Made by a program: the position numbers and the translations under genes. A DNA stretch of 35,312 bases, from positions 1-35,312 of the forward strand of contig CACJRI010000011.1 of the NCBI GenBank assembly GCA_902595715.1, given 5' to 3'. This DNA comes from an uncultured SAR86 cluster bacterium (GTDB lineage Bacteria > Pseudomonadota > Gammaproteobacteria > Magnimaribacterales > AG-339-G14). The first letter of the stretch is position 1. Every line of letters begins with the position of its first letter. The notes under the pieces are model-generated. The model was not told the origin of the DNA. It did not search any database and worked only from the letters and a program-made list of their open reading frames with translations. Shown here in pieces: positions 1 to 8,735 of this stretch.

Positions 1-942
1 GATACCGATGAGGTAGAAAGTTTATTTTCAAATAAAGAAAGTCCAATGTTTAACCGAGCTATTTCTGGACAATATCCACCTGCATCTACTTTGAAGCCTT
101 TTGTAGGTCTTGCTGCAATAGAAAACGATGTAATTAGTTGGGATAAAAAAATTAAAGACGAAGGTGAATTTTATGTCGAGGGAGATCCAAGGCCTTATCG
201 CGGCTGGAAAGAGAATGGACATGGAAGAGTAGATATGAGGAAAGCGATTGCAGAATCCTCTGATGTATATTTTTATACCATCGCTTTTGACTTAACCTTA
301 GCAGGGATAAGGCCAATGCTTGACAGTTTTGGTTTTGGTAAAAAAACAGGCCTTACTGACTTTGAAGCTAATGGTCTTCTTCCTGATAAAAAATGGAAGT
401 TAGGTTATAAAGGAGATTTTTGGTTCAAAGGCGACACAATAAATTTAGGAATAGGACAAGGTTATATTTTAGCCACACCACTACAATTAGCGATGGCTTA
501 TTCTGGTCTAGCAAATAAGGGAGTAATTTATCAGCCTCAACTTATACAGCCGGCAGACGAAAAATCTTTTGAACCAAAAAAAGTAGCTGAAATTCAACTT
601 TCTAATAATAAAGCTTGGGAAAAAATGGAACAAGCTCTAGTTGACGTTATTTCTGCGAGAAATGGAACAGCTCATAAAATTTTTGATGCCAATTCAGCTG
701 TAATTGCAGGAAAAACTGGCACTGCACAAATTAAAAGTATTCTTCCAGGAAAGGAATACGATGCAATTCGTGAAAATCCCGCATTACGAGATCATGCACT
801 TTTCGTTGGCTATGGGCCAGTAGAAGATCCAAAATTAGTTGTAGCGGTCATCATAGAAAACGGTGAGTCAGGAAGTGAAGTTGCAGCCCCAATTGTTAAA
901 TCTGCGATAAATTTTTACACAGGAGGATTTGATGCAGAATAA
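1..942 (+). CDS. mrdA: Penicillin-binding protein 2 (PBP2), C-terminal part, cut by window start
   Basis: This is the transpeptidase that cross-links lateral-wall peptidoglycan during rod elongation, working with RodA in the periplasm. The reading frame is open from base 1, so the N-terminal anchor and dimerisation domain lie outside the window and the ATG at 46 is internal. All three catalytic motifs of the penicillin-binding transpeptidase fold are visible: S-T-L-K at bases 85-96 (nucleophilic Ser), S-S-D at 256-264 (PBP2 proteins use SxD rather than SxN) and K-T-G at 712-720. The stop overlaps the start of rodA by 11 bp, as in the classical mrdA-mrdB pair. Seeing the motifs together with the rodA neighbour makes the identity firm. 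Only the partial status limits the call. Confidence 0.95.
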   Translation, partial: DTDEVESLFSNKESPMFNRAISGQYPPASTLKPFVGLAAIENDVISWDKKIKDEGEFYVEGDPRPYRGWKENGHGRVDMRKAIAESSDVYFYTIAFDLTLAGIRPMLDSFGFGKKTGLTDFEANGLLPDKKWKLGYKGDFWFKGDTINLGIGQGYILATPLQLAMAYSGLANKGVIYQPQLIQPADEKSFEPKKVAEIQLSNNKAWEKMEQALVDVISARNGTAHKIFDANSAVIAGKTGTAQIKSILPGKEYDAIRENPALRDHALFVGYGPVEDPKLVVAVIIENGESGSEVAAPIVKSAINFYTGGFDAE

Positions 943-2032
943 ACCATTAAGTTTTTCAGTAGATATAAGATTGAATCAAAGGAGGAATTTATTAAATTTT
1001 GATTATTCTATTGTTCTTACGGTTTTTCTTTTAGGTCTTTTTGGGTTGGCGATGATTTATAGCGCTAGTGGGTCATACACTCTGGTCTTAAGACAAGCAA
1101 TGTACTTTTTTCTTGGGGTAATTCTGATGATTACTGCAGCAATGTCTAATTTCAGAAAAATGGAACCTATTTATCTGAACGCAGTCTGGATAGGTTTCTT
1201 TTTCTTGGTTTTAGTTTTAGTTTTGCCTAATTCTGGAACCACGAATCGATGGATAAATTTAGGTTTCATTGGGTTTCAACCTTCTGAGCTAATGAGATTT
1301 TTATTACCCATCTCTGCAGCAGCATATTTAACAAGAAACCCACAGATTAAATTATCCGATTGGATAATTGTCCTAATTACGACATTGGTAGCCTTTATTT
1401 TAGTTTTCATGCAACCAGATTTTGGTACCTCAGCAATAGTTTTGCTCTCTGGGATAATGCCAATAGTTTTATCCGGTCTACCTTGGAGGTTTATTATTTA
1501 TAGTTTTTTAGGAGGTATTGGAACTCTTCCTTTCTTATGGATGGGCTTGATGGACTATCAAAAAGAAAGAATTTATACCTTTATCAGCCCCGAAGCAGAT
1601 ACCTTGGGTTCTGGTTGGAATATTGCCCAATCAAAGATTGCCATAGGATCTGGACAATTTTTTGGAAAGGGTTATATGGAAGGAAGTCAGAGCCAACTAG
1701 ATTTTATTCCCGAAAGTCATACTGATTTTATTTTTGCAGTAATTGTTGAGGAGTTTGGATTTTTAGGCGCTCTTGGACTTTTTCTTCTTTATGCTTTTTT
1801 AATTCATCGTCTCTTACATGTTGCTAAAAGCAGTAATTCCAAATTTGCAAAATTGGTCTCAGCGACGCTTTCAATTATTTTAGCTGCCTACATAACGTTA
1901 AACATTTCAATGGTAGTTGGCATCTTTCCTGTAGTAGGTATGCCTTTGCCATTTATCAGTCAAGGAGGAACAGCATTAGTGGTTAATATGATTACTATCG
2001 GTATAATTTTATCTTTAAGGAGAACGACTTGA
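932..2032 (+). CDS. rodA: Rod shape-determining peptidoglycan glycosyltransferase RodA (SEDS family)
   Basis: RodA polymerises lipid II into glycan strands in the inner membrane as partner of PBP2. The 366-residue protein is strongly hydrophobic with about ten membrane segments. SEDS signatures are present: FQPSELMRF around residues 115-123, PESHTDFIF around 260-268 containing the essential Asp (D265, equivalent to E. coli D262), and PLPFISQGGT near the C-terminus. I chose ATG 932 rather than TTG 929 because the AGGAGG ribosome site at 921-926 gives 5 bp spacing to the ATG and only 2 bp to the TTG. It overlaps mrdA by 11 bp and its stop overlaps the mltB start by 4 bp, so the three are surely cotranscribed. 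Confidence 0.96.
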   Translation: MQNKPLSFSVDIRLNQRRNLLNFDYSIVLTVFLLGLFGLAMIYSASGSYTLVLRQAMYFFLGVILMITAAMSNFRKMEPIYLNAVWIGFFFLVLVLVLPNSGTTNRWINLGFIGFQPSELMRFLLPISAAAYLTRNPQIKLSDWIIVLITTLVAFILVFMQPDFGTSAIVLLSGIMPIVLSGLPWRFIIYSFLGGIGTLPFLWMGLMDYQKERIYTFISPEADTLGSGWNIAQSKIAIGSGQFFGKGYMEGSQSQLDFIPESHTDFIFAVIVEEFGFLGALGLFLLYAFLIHRLLHVAKSSNSKFAKLVSATLSIILAAYITLNISMVVGIFPVVGMPLPFISQGGTALVVNMITIGIILSLRRTT

Positions 2033-2979
2033 AAAAAATAAGTTTGCTTTTGCTTTTAGCTTTTTTTGTGCCTCTAATCCATTTGGATTATTCAAAAAGT
2101 TCTGAAACTTTATCTTTTATAGATGAAATGGTTTCTAAACATAAATTTGAAAAATCTTATTTGATAGAAATTTTCAAAAGCGCTGAAAAAAGAGAAAAAA
2201 TAATTAATTCCATGAATAGACCTGCAGAAAAGAAATTTTCTTGGGTTCAATACAAAGCCAGATTAATTTCGCCTATAAGAATTAACAATGGTGTAAGTTT
2301 TCTAGAGAGATTTTTACCAGAGTTTGAAAAAGCAGAAAAAGAATTTGGAGTTCCTAAAGAAATTATTGCAGCAATCATCGGTATTGAATCTAGTTATGGT
2401 TCTATTACTGGTAGGGAAAGAGTAATAGATTCTCTATCGACTCTAGCCTTTGATTATCCAAGACGAAGCAAATTTTTTACTAAACAATTAGAACATTTTC
2501 TCTTGCTTACAAGAGAAGAAAAACTTGATCCTCTATTAATGAAAGGATCATATGCTGGAGCTATGGGCTATGGCCAATTCATTCCAAGCTCTTATCGATC
2601 TTATGCTATTGATTTTGATGAGGATGGAGTAAGAAATATTGTAACAAACCCTATTGATGCAATTGGCAGCGTTGCAAATTATTTAAGCAGTCATGGCTGG
2701 GTAAGAAATGCCACTATAGCAGAGTCTCTCACTAAAAATGATGTGAACCCAAACTTTAAGACATCTCTTTCATTAAAAGAACCAGATGCTCTAGAACTAG
2801 TATCAAAAATTAATTTACCCGATAAAAAATATTTACAAATAAATTTTGAAGACAAAGAATTTTGGTTGGGCCATAAAAATTTATATGTCTTATCACGTTA
2901 TAATAGAAGTTCTTTTTATGTGATGGCCGTCTTTCTTTTGAGTCAAGAAATTGACTATGCGTATAGAGTAAAAATATGA
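2029..2979 (+). CDS. mltB: Membrane-bound lytic murein transglycosylase B-type
   Basis: The enzyme cleaves peptidoglycan glycan strands to 1,6-anhydro products in the periplasm. The 316-residue protein has a hydrophobic N-terminus (residues 4-18) without a lipobox cysteine, so it is probably soluble or anchored by its signal sequence, unlike the E. coli lipoprotein. The family core IIGIESSYGS holds the catalytic Glu (E120), followed by the typical RVIDSLSTLAFDYPRR and GAMGYGQFIPSSYR segments and a DFDEDG turn. The start is TTG at 2029: the upstream AAGGAGA ends 5 bp before it and the TTGA overlap with the rodA stop supports translational coupling. The stop overlaps the dacA start by 4 bp (ATGA). 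In Pseudomonas-type loci rlpA lies between mltB and dacA, but it is absent here. Confidence 0.93.
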   Translation: MKKISLLLLLAFFVPLIHLDYSKSSETLSFIDEMVSKHKFEKSYLIEIFKSAEKREKIINSMNRPAEKKFSWVQYKARLISPIRINNGVSFLERFLPEFEKAEKEFGVPKEIIAAIIGIESSYGSITGRERVIDSLSTLAFDYPRRSKFFTKQLEHFLLLTREEKLDPLLMKGSYAGAMGYGQFIPSSYRSYAIDFDEDGVRNIVTNPIDAIGSVANYLSSHGWVRNATIAESLTKNDVNPNFKTSLSLKEPDALELVSKINLPDKKYLQINFEDKEFWLGHKNLYVLSRYNRSSFYVMAVFLLSQEIDYAYRVKI

Positions 2980-4127
2980 AAAAAATTTTATTAATAAGTT
3001 TTATATTCTCTTCTATAGCTATCTCACAAACTTTAATTCCCAAGTTACCGCAAATCACTGCCTCTAGCTTTTTACTCATTGACGCTGAAACAAATAAAAT
3101 AATTGCTCAACAAAACCCAGAAGCCTCAACAGGGTTGGCAAGCATCACAAAAATAATGACAAGTTACATAGTAGCGGACTATTTAAAGCAAGGATTTTTA
3201 AACATTAAAGACTCCACAATAGTAAGTGAAAAATGTTGGCGTATGGAAGGCTCGAGAATGTTCATCCAAGAAGGCAAAAAGGTTTTGATAGAAGATTTGA
3301 TGCGAGGCATGATTATTCAATCGGGAAATGATGCAGCTTGTGCCTTAGCTGAACATATTGCAGGAACTCAAGAAGATTTTGCGAGTCTCATGAACGATTA
3401 TGCTCAAAAAATGGAGTTAAAAAATACGAACTTTACCAATCCAACGGGCTTGCCAAATGTTAATCACTATTCAACAGCTGAAGATATAGCAAAATTAAGT
3501 ATAGTTTTAATAAACGACTTTCCTGATGAATATTCAATCTACAGCGAGAAAGAATTTACTTACAACGATATAAGGCAATTAAATAGAAATAGCTTACTCT
3601 GGCAAGATGACTCAATAGATGGCATCAAGACAGGTCATACTAGAGCGTCAGGATATTGCTTGGTCGCCTCATCTAAAAGAGCAGACATGAGGCTAATTTC
3701 GATAGTTCTTAATAGTGCTTCTGAAAAATCGAGACTTCAAGATACTAGAAGGTTACTGGATTATGGTTTTAAGTATTATCAAACTAAAAAAATAATCGCC
3801 AAATACCAACCAATATCTATAGTTGATGTTTGGGGCGGAATGGAAGATAAGTTGGAACTTGGTCCTGAGAAGGATATCTTCATTACATTAACCAAACCAA
3901 CTTTTGAAAGGCTTACAATTGAGGCATCAAAAAATTTAGGTGTAAAAGCACCTGTTAGGAAGGACTCGGTTATAGACAGATTAGATATCAAAGTTGATGG
4001 AGAAACCATTCAATCGGTAGATTTGGTTGCGGTAAATAATGTGCAAAGAAAAGGGATTGTCATTGCAACTTTAGAATCTTTGATGTTTTACGTTTACAGT
4101 TTCTTCATGCAAGATGAAATAAATTAA
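2976..4127 (+). CDS. dacA: D-alanyl-D-alanine carboxypeptidase (PBP5/6 type)
   Basis: It removes the terminal D-Ala from pentapeptide stems, limiting cross-linking and releasing D-alanine in the periplasm. The 383-residue protein starts with a signal peptide (cleavage near SQT, residue 17-19), then the peptidase S11 domain with S56-I-T-K59, S116-G-N118 and K218-T-G220, then the PBP5 C-terminal beta domain, and ends in an amphipathic or hydrophobic tail (LMFYVYSFFM) that would bind the inner membrane. Length and motif spacing match DacA/DacC. The start ATG overlaps the mltB stop (ATGA) and the stop overlaps the next start (TAATG), so translation is coupled through the operon. Confidence 0.95.
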   Translation: MKKILLISFIFSSIAISQTLIPKLPQITASSFLLIDAETNKIIAQQNPEASTGLASITKIMTSYIVADYLKQGFLNIKDSTIVSEKCWRMEGSRMFIQEGKKVLIEDLMRGMIIQSGNDAACALAEHIAGTQEDFASLMNDYAQKMELKNTNFTNPTGLPNVNHYSTAEDIAKLSIVLINDFPDEYSIYSEKEFTYNDIRQLNRNSLLWQDDSIDGIKTGHTRASGYCLVASSKRADMRLISIVLNSASEKSRLQDTRRLLDYGFKYYQTKKIIAKYQPISIVDVWGGMEDKLELGPEKDIFITLTKPTFERLTIEASKNLGVKAPVRKDSVIDRLDIKVDGETIQSVDLVAVNNVQRKGIVIATLESLMFYVYSFFMQDEIN

Positions 4128-4960
4128 TGTCAATTTGTTTTTTAAACGACAAATATCTAGATCTTCAAGAAGCAAAAATCTCACCACTGGATAGAGGTTT
4201 TCTTTTTGGAGATGCGATTTATGAGGTAATTATTGCAGTAAATAAAAAACCCTTTGAGCTTGGCGCTCATCTAACTAGATTAAAAAAAAATATATCTTCC
4301 TTAAAGTATTCATTATCAGATCAATTTGATCTAGAAGAAACAATTCTAGAAGTAATTTCCAGAAATAAATTTTTGAACCAGGTAATTTACGTCCAAATCT
4401 CTAGAGGCACAGACATTGTAAGAGACCATATTCCAAGTAATGATTTAACACCAACCATATTTGTATCTTCTCATGAACTGAAAACAGACTTTTCTCCGAG
4501 TTCTGGCGAGAAGGCAATTTTATTAGAAGATTTTAGATGGAGAAAAAGTCAGATAAAGGCTACTTCCTTATTAGCTAATGTCATTTATAGATCTGAGGCC
4601 AAACATCAGGAAGTTTTTGAGGCTATTCTTTTTGAAAACGGATTCATTACTGAAGGTGCTGTAAGTAACGTTTTTTGTTGTATCAATAATAAAATCTTAA
4701 CGCCGCCTTTAACTGAAAATATTCTTCCCGGAGTAACGAGAAAAGTAATCTTAGAGCTGATTCAAGGTACCTCTTTTGAATACGAAGAGACAAAAATTAC
4801 TGTGGATTCTTTTCTTGCAGCCGAAGAGATTTGGGTTACGAACTCAACCAAAGGAGTCATTCCAATTATTGAACTTGATGGCAAAAAAATAGGATCCGGA
4901 TTACCTGGTGAAAAATATCTTCAAATTTCCAAAGCTTTCATAAGTAGACTTTACGGTTAG
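4127..4960 (+). CDS. dat: D-amino-acid transaminase (class IV PLP aminotransferase)
   Basis: This is a fold-type IV PLP enzyme that interconverts D-alanine and 2-oxoglutarate with pyruvate and D-glutamate. Residues match Bacillus D-amino acid aminotransferase closely in position: Tyr at 32 in DAIYEV, the R99-D-H101 carboxylate trap, the PLP Lys K144 in IKATSLLANV, and Glu 176 in FITEGAVSN. The R-x-H trap favours D-amino-acid transaminase over branched-chain aminotransferase or 4-amino-4-deoxychorismate lyase, which share the fold. At 277 residues it has the normal length. It begins within the dacA stop codon, so the gene that frees D-alanine is directly coupled to one that can metabolise it. 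The 3' end overlaps the convergent holA by 4 bp. Confidence 0.88.
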   Translation: MSICFLNDKYLDLQEAKISPLDRGFLFGDAIYEVIIAVNKKPFELGAHLTRLKKNISSLKYSLSDQFDLEETILEVISRNKFLNQVIYVQISRGTDIVRDHIPSNDLTPTIFVSSHELKTDFSPSSGEKAILLEDFRWRKSQIKATSLLANVIYRSEAKHQEVFEAILFENGFITEGAVSNVFCCINNKILTPPLTENILPGVTRKVILELIQGTSFEYEETKITVDSFLAAEEIWVTNSTKGVIPIIELDGKKIGSGLPGEKYLQISKAFISRLYG

Positions 4961-5868
4961 ATATACCCAAAATTTACAATAATTTTTCTTAATTCAGTCC
5001 AGAATTCTGCCTTTCCTGTTTTAAAGTCTTTATCAAGATCTGCGATTTTTTTTCTTAAACTTTTAATTTGCGGGGGCGATATTTTCTTTGCTTTAATTTT
5101 GAGCTTAGAAAGGTAATCTCTTGGAACACCTTTTAGAAAAAAATTTGGATCCTTTTTGTATTGCTCCAATCGATCAAGCTGTTGGTGAATGACAGCTATT
5201 ATGCCTGGCTCATTTTCTTTATTTAATTTCATAATTTCCAAAATTTCTAAAGATTTTGAAACTTGGTTAGACAAACAACTATTGACCAAGCTAAAGACAT
5301 GATATTCAGAACTATCTTTTACAAATTCATAATCTGTATTTTTTTGATCCAAACATTTTAGAAATTTTAGTTCTTGATAAGCAGACAATAAATTTTCCTC
5401 ATTTCGGGAGGCAATTAGACTAATACCTTCTTCGCTCAAAAGTAAATCCATATTTTTCGCCTCGTCCTTGATCCAATCTTTGAATTGATTTGAATAGACT
5501 GGCTGTTTTTCGAAGATTTCAAGGTATTTTGATATTTTTTTAAACCAAGCAGATGTTTTGATTTTTTTATTCAATGAAGAAATAACTACTATACGATCTG
5601 AGTTATCGTCTCCTAGTAAGCTCAAAAAAAAATCTAAATCATCTTTAAGGATGCTTTTTTCTTGAAGACGCAAATCTATTATTTCTTTTTCACTGAATAA
5701 ATTATCTTGTTGATTTTCAATATTTATTTCCTCTTTAATTCCTTTTTTGTAAAAGAAAATCTTTCTACTTAGGAAGCCTTCTTTTTTAAGATTAGAAATC
5801 AATTCGTCTCTCAACTGAGAGTTCAGTAACTCGTCATTGCTTAAAATTAATTTATGCTGATTTCGCAT
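4957..5868 (-). CDS. holA: DNA polymerase III delta subunit
   Basis: HolA opens the sliding clamp within the clamp loader. The protein is divergent at primary sequence level, but order and architecture fit: an N-terminal segment equivalent to the LLLGNDPLL region (here LILSNDELLN), the W-x-x-x-x-A-K pattern mid-protein (DWIKDEAKNMDL), and a C-terminal helical collar with the ELR segment. At 303 residues it is shorter than the roughly 340 of E. coli, with about 15 residues missing before the SND segment. Location is strong support: leuS-lptE-holA is the conserved gammaproteobacterial order. Its start (ATG 5868) lies inside lptE, overlapping by 17 bp, so translational coupling is likely. Confidence 0.85.
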   Translation of the reverse strand: MRNQHKLILSNDELLNSQLRDELISNLKKEGFLSRKIFFYKKGIKEEINIENQQDNLFSEKEIIDLRLQEKSILKDDLDFFLSLLGDDNSDRIVVISSLNKKIKTSAWFKKISKYLEIFEKQPVYSNQFKDWIKDEAKNMDLLLSEEGISLIASRNEENLLSAYQELKFLKCLDQKNTDYEFVKDSSEYHVFSLVNSCLSNQVSKSLEILEIMKLNKENEPGIIAVIHQQLDRLEQYKKDPNFFLKGVPRDYLSKLKIKAKKISPPQIKSLRKKIADLDKDFKTGKAEFWTELRKIIVNFGYI

Positions 5869-6382
5869 TACTTTTTTCTGAAAAGAAAATCAATAACTCA
5901 TTGACCGCTTCACTGAAGAAATCAAGTTTAATTTCATCTGCTTGTTTTTCATTTGAAAGAATACTTTCGGTATCGTAAGAAAAATCTTCTGATGTAAAGA
6001 TTGGAATCTCATGGATGGTATTAGTATTTTTATCAAAAATACTTAACTTAACTTGATAATCAAGACTTACTACAGCAGGAAAAAAATTTTCATCTGTTGC
6101 CTCTAGAAATTTACCCAGTCTATGGTTACTGATTTCAATTACAAAATCTGCAGCATCTCTAGTTTCTGCTAGATTCGCATTCATTAAGAAAAAATTCTTT
6201 TTTAATTCTTGCACAAGAGAGAAGTTCAGAGGGTTTTTTTGAAACTCAAAAAAAATCGCAATCTTTTTTTCAGAATAATTTAGTGGTTTAAAACCACATG
6301 CAGCAAGAAACAGAATTATTAAGAAATTTAAAAAGATTCTTTTTAAATCAAATGACAAAATTGACGAGTTTTTTTGGAACAT
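5852..6382 (-). CDS. lptE: LPS-assembly lipoprotein LptE
   Basis: LptE plugs the LptD barrel in the outer membrane and helps insert lipopolysaccharide. The 176-residue product has a lipoprotein signal: basic start, hydrophobic [10 protein letters not shown] and acylated Cys29 followed by GFKPL, which is the typical LptE mature N-terminus (CGFxL). The remaining sequence is poorly conserved, as is usual for this family, so the call rests on the lipobox, the CGF motif, size and the leuS-lptE-holA context. ATG 6382 overlaps the leuS end by 35 bp. A TTG at 6358 would shorten the overlap to 11 bp but has no ribosome site. Both leave the signal peptide intact. Confidence 0.85.
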   Translation of the reverse strand: MFQKNSSILSFDLKRIFLNFLIILFLAACGFKPLNYSEKKIAIFFEFQKNPLNFSLVQELKKNFFLMNANLAETRDAADFVIEISNHRLGKFLEATDENFFPAVVSLDYQVKLSIFDKNTNTIHEIPIFTSEDFSYDTESILSNEKQADEIKLDFFSEAVNELLIFFSEKSNAKSA

Positions 6383-8735
6383 ATATTGTTTTCTTTATAT
6401 TTTCTTTTTCTAAATATTTTTTAATATTTTCTAATTCTTTACTTTCTTCAATAATTTTTTCTTCACTACTTGAAATATCCATTAGGATCTTTCCTCTTAA
6501 TTTACCATTAATCTGAATTGCAATCGTCATTTCGTTTCCTTCTAATTTATCTGCATCATAGGCAGGCCAAGTTTCATTATGAATTGGAGATTTTTTACCT
6601 AACGCTTCCCATAATTCATGACATACATGAGGAATGATTGGCGACAACATAATTACACTTTTTTCAATTATTTCTCTAAAAACTTCATTACTTTCTTTTG
6701 AAACGGAACTTTTCAACATTGCATTGGGAATAGCATTTAATAATTCCATAATCGCTGCAATTGCCGTATTGAATTGATTTTTATCTCCAAAGTCCGCAGA
6801 AACTTTTTTGATAGTTTGATTCAATTTAATTTTAATATCACTTGAATCCAACGATTGCACTTTGTTGTCTACAGTCTGGCTGAATAAGGTTTGTGATAAG
6901 GACCAAAGTCTTTTTATGAACTTATGAGAACCATTAACTCCGGAATCAGACCATTCCAAAGATTGCTCAGGAGGCGCAGCAAACATGGAAAACAGCCTCA
7001 CAGTATCAGCACCGTATTTCTCAATCAACTCATTAGGATTAACAGTATTTCCTTTAGATTTTGACATCTTCGATCCGTCTTTCAGAACCATACCCTGACA
7101 TAACAATTTTTTAAATGGCTCTCTTACACTGATTAAAGATAAATCATTCATGGCTTTACAAAAAAAACGCGAATATAAAAGGTGAAGAATTGCATGTTCT
7201 ATTCCACCTATATATTGATCCACTGGCATCCAATAATCTGCTTCAGCATCAAGCATTGATTCTGAAGAGTTATAAGAAGCAAATCTTGCAAAATACCAAG
7301 ATGATTCAACAAAAGTATCAAAAGTATCTTTCTCTTTGAAATAATCTATTCCATTCAATTCGATCTTTTCCTTCGCAATCTCTTCCTGACTTAAATCATT
7401 GAATGGTATAACTTCATTTTCCTTATCCGATATAAACATGGGTATTGGAGCTCCCCAAGTTCTTTGTCTTGAAACCCCCCAATTTCTTAAACGAAAATTT
7501 ATTTTTTCTGTTCCTTTGAAACCAAAATCATTTTCTTCGGTTAACATCGAAAAAGCTTTTTCAAAAGAAAGTCCATTTAATTTATCTGAATTAATTAAAA
7601 TTCCTTTAGCTTCTATGGCGCTTTCCATTTTGTCTAATTTTCCTCTACCATCATCAATAACCTGAATGATTTCAATCTGTTCAGCTTGAGCAAACTCAAA
7701 ATCTCTTTGATCATGACCAGGGACACCCATTAAAGCCCCCGAACCATAATCAGCCAAAACGAAGTTTGCCACCCAAATATCTATCTCTTTGTTTGAAATT
7801 GGATGAATTGCCTTAGTCCTTAATTTGAAACCTTTTTTTTCTTGTTTTGATAAATCTGCTTCTGCCTGTTTTACATTTGAGTTATTTTTTATCCACTCTG
7901 CTAATTCGCGATTATTTTCTGCTTCTCTTTTTACAATTTCATGATTGAAAGACAATGCCATGAAAGTAACTCCCATGATGGTATCTGGCCTTGTAGTAAA
8001 TACTTCAATACTATCTTCAGAATCTGAAATAAATTGAAACAAAACTCCTTTGGATTTTCCTATCCAATTTTTTTGCATCGTCTTGACCTGTTCAGGCCAA
8101 CCATCTAAAAGATCAAGATCATTCAAAAGCTCATCAGCGTAATCGGTGATTTTAAAAGACCATTGATTGATAATTTTTTTTTCAACTGCCGCACCGGATC
8201 GCCAACCTTTACCATCAATTACTTGTTCATTTGCGAGCACTGTTTTATCGACAGGATCCCAATTCACTTCGGCCTTTTCTCTAATAACCAACCCTTTTTC
8301 GTAAAGCTTACAAAATAACCACTGCTCCCATTTGTAGTAATCTTCACTGCAAGTTTTTAATTCTCTCCGCCAGTCGTAAGCAAAGCCCAGTGATTTTAGT
8401 TGGAGCTTCATTTCTTGGATATTTTTCTCTGTCCAATCTTTAGGCGAAACTTTGTTTTGGATAGCGGCGTTCTCCGCAGGTAGTCCAAAGGCATCCCAGC
8501 CCATTGGTTGTAAGACATTTTTTCCTTTTAGTCTTTGATATCTTGAAATCACATCACCTATCGTATAGTTTCTTACATGTCCCATATGACATTGTCCTGA
8601 GGGATAAGGAAACATACTCAAACAATAAAATTTTTCTTTTTTGGGGTCGGGCTCAACCTCAAAGGACTTATTTTCTTCCCAATAATCTTGGGCTTTTTTT
8701 TCAATTAATTGAAAGTTATATTCAGTGTCTGACAT
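6348..8735 (-). CDS. leuS: Leucyl-tRNA synthetase, short form
   Basis: It attaches leucine to tRNA-Leu. The 795-residue class I synthetase shows the HIGH-type motif H50-M-G-H53, the editing (CP1) domain with TTRPDTIMG at 247-255, the catalytic [11 protein letters not shown] segment at 420-430 and K556-M-S-K-S560. E. coli LeuRS is about 860 residues. The difference lies partly between CQGMVL and KMSKS, where only four residues (KDGS) replace the E. coli leucine-specific insertion. The E. coli zinc-site cysteines are also replaced: VNWDP and GKGWRS stand where WCP and CCWRC are expected. As far as I recall, both traits are usual in alphaproteobacterial enzymes. It starts in the accC stop (TAATG overlap) and continues into lptE. 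Confidence 0.97.
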   Translation of the reverse strand: MSDTEYNFQLIEKKAQDYWEENKSFEVEPDPKKEKFYCLSMFPYPSGQCHMGHVRNYTIGDVISRYQRLKGKNVLQPMGWDAFGLPAENAAIQNKVSPKDWTEKNIQEMKLQLKSLGFAYDWRRELKTCSEDYYKWEQWLFCKLYEKGLVIREKAEVNWDPVDKTVLANEQVIDGKGWRSGAAVEKKIINQWSFKITDYADELLNDLDLLDGWPEQVKTMQKNWIGKSKGVLFQFISDSEDSIEVFTTRPDTIMGVTFMALSFNHEIVKREAENNRELAEWIKNNSNVKQAEADLSKQEKKGFKLRTKAIHPISNKEIDIWVANFVLADYGSGALMGVPGHDQRDFEFAQAEQIEIIQVIDDGRGKLDKMESAIEAKGILINSDKLNGLSFEKAFSMLTEENDFGFKGTEKINFRLRNWGVSRQRTWGAPIPMFISDKENEVIPFNDLSQEEIAKEKIELNGIDYFKEKDTFDTFVESSWYFARFASYNSSESMLDAEADYWMPVDQYIGGIEHAILHLLYSRFFCKAMNDLSLISVREPFKKLLCQGMVLKDGSKMSKSKGNTVNPNELIEKYGADTVRLFSMFAAPPEQSLEWSDSGVNGSHKFIKRLWSLSQTLFSQTVDNKVQSLDSSDIKIKLNQTIKKVSADFGDKNQFNTAIAAIMELLNAIPNAMLKSSVSKESNEVFREIIEKSVIMLSPIIPHVCHELWEALGKKSPIHNETWPAYDADKLEGNEMTIAIQINGKLRGKILMDISSSEEKIIEESKELENIKKYLEKENIKKTIYVPKKLVNFVI

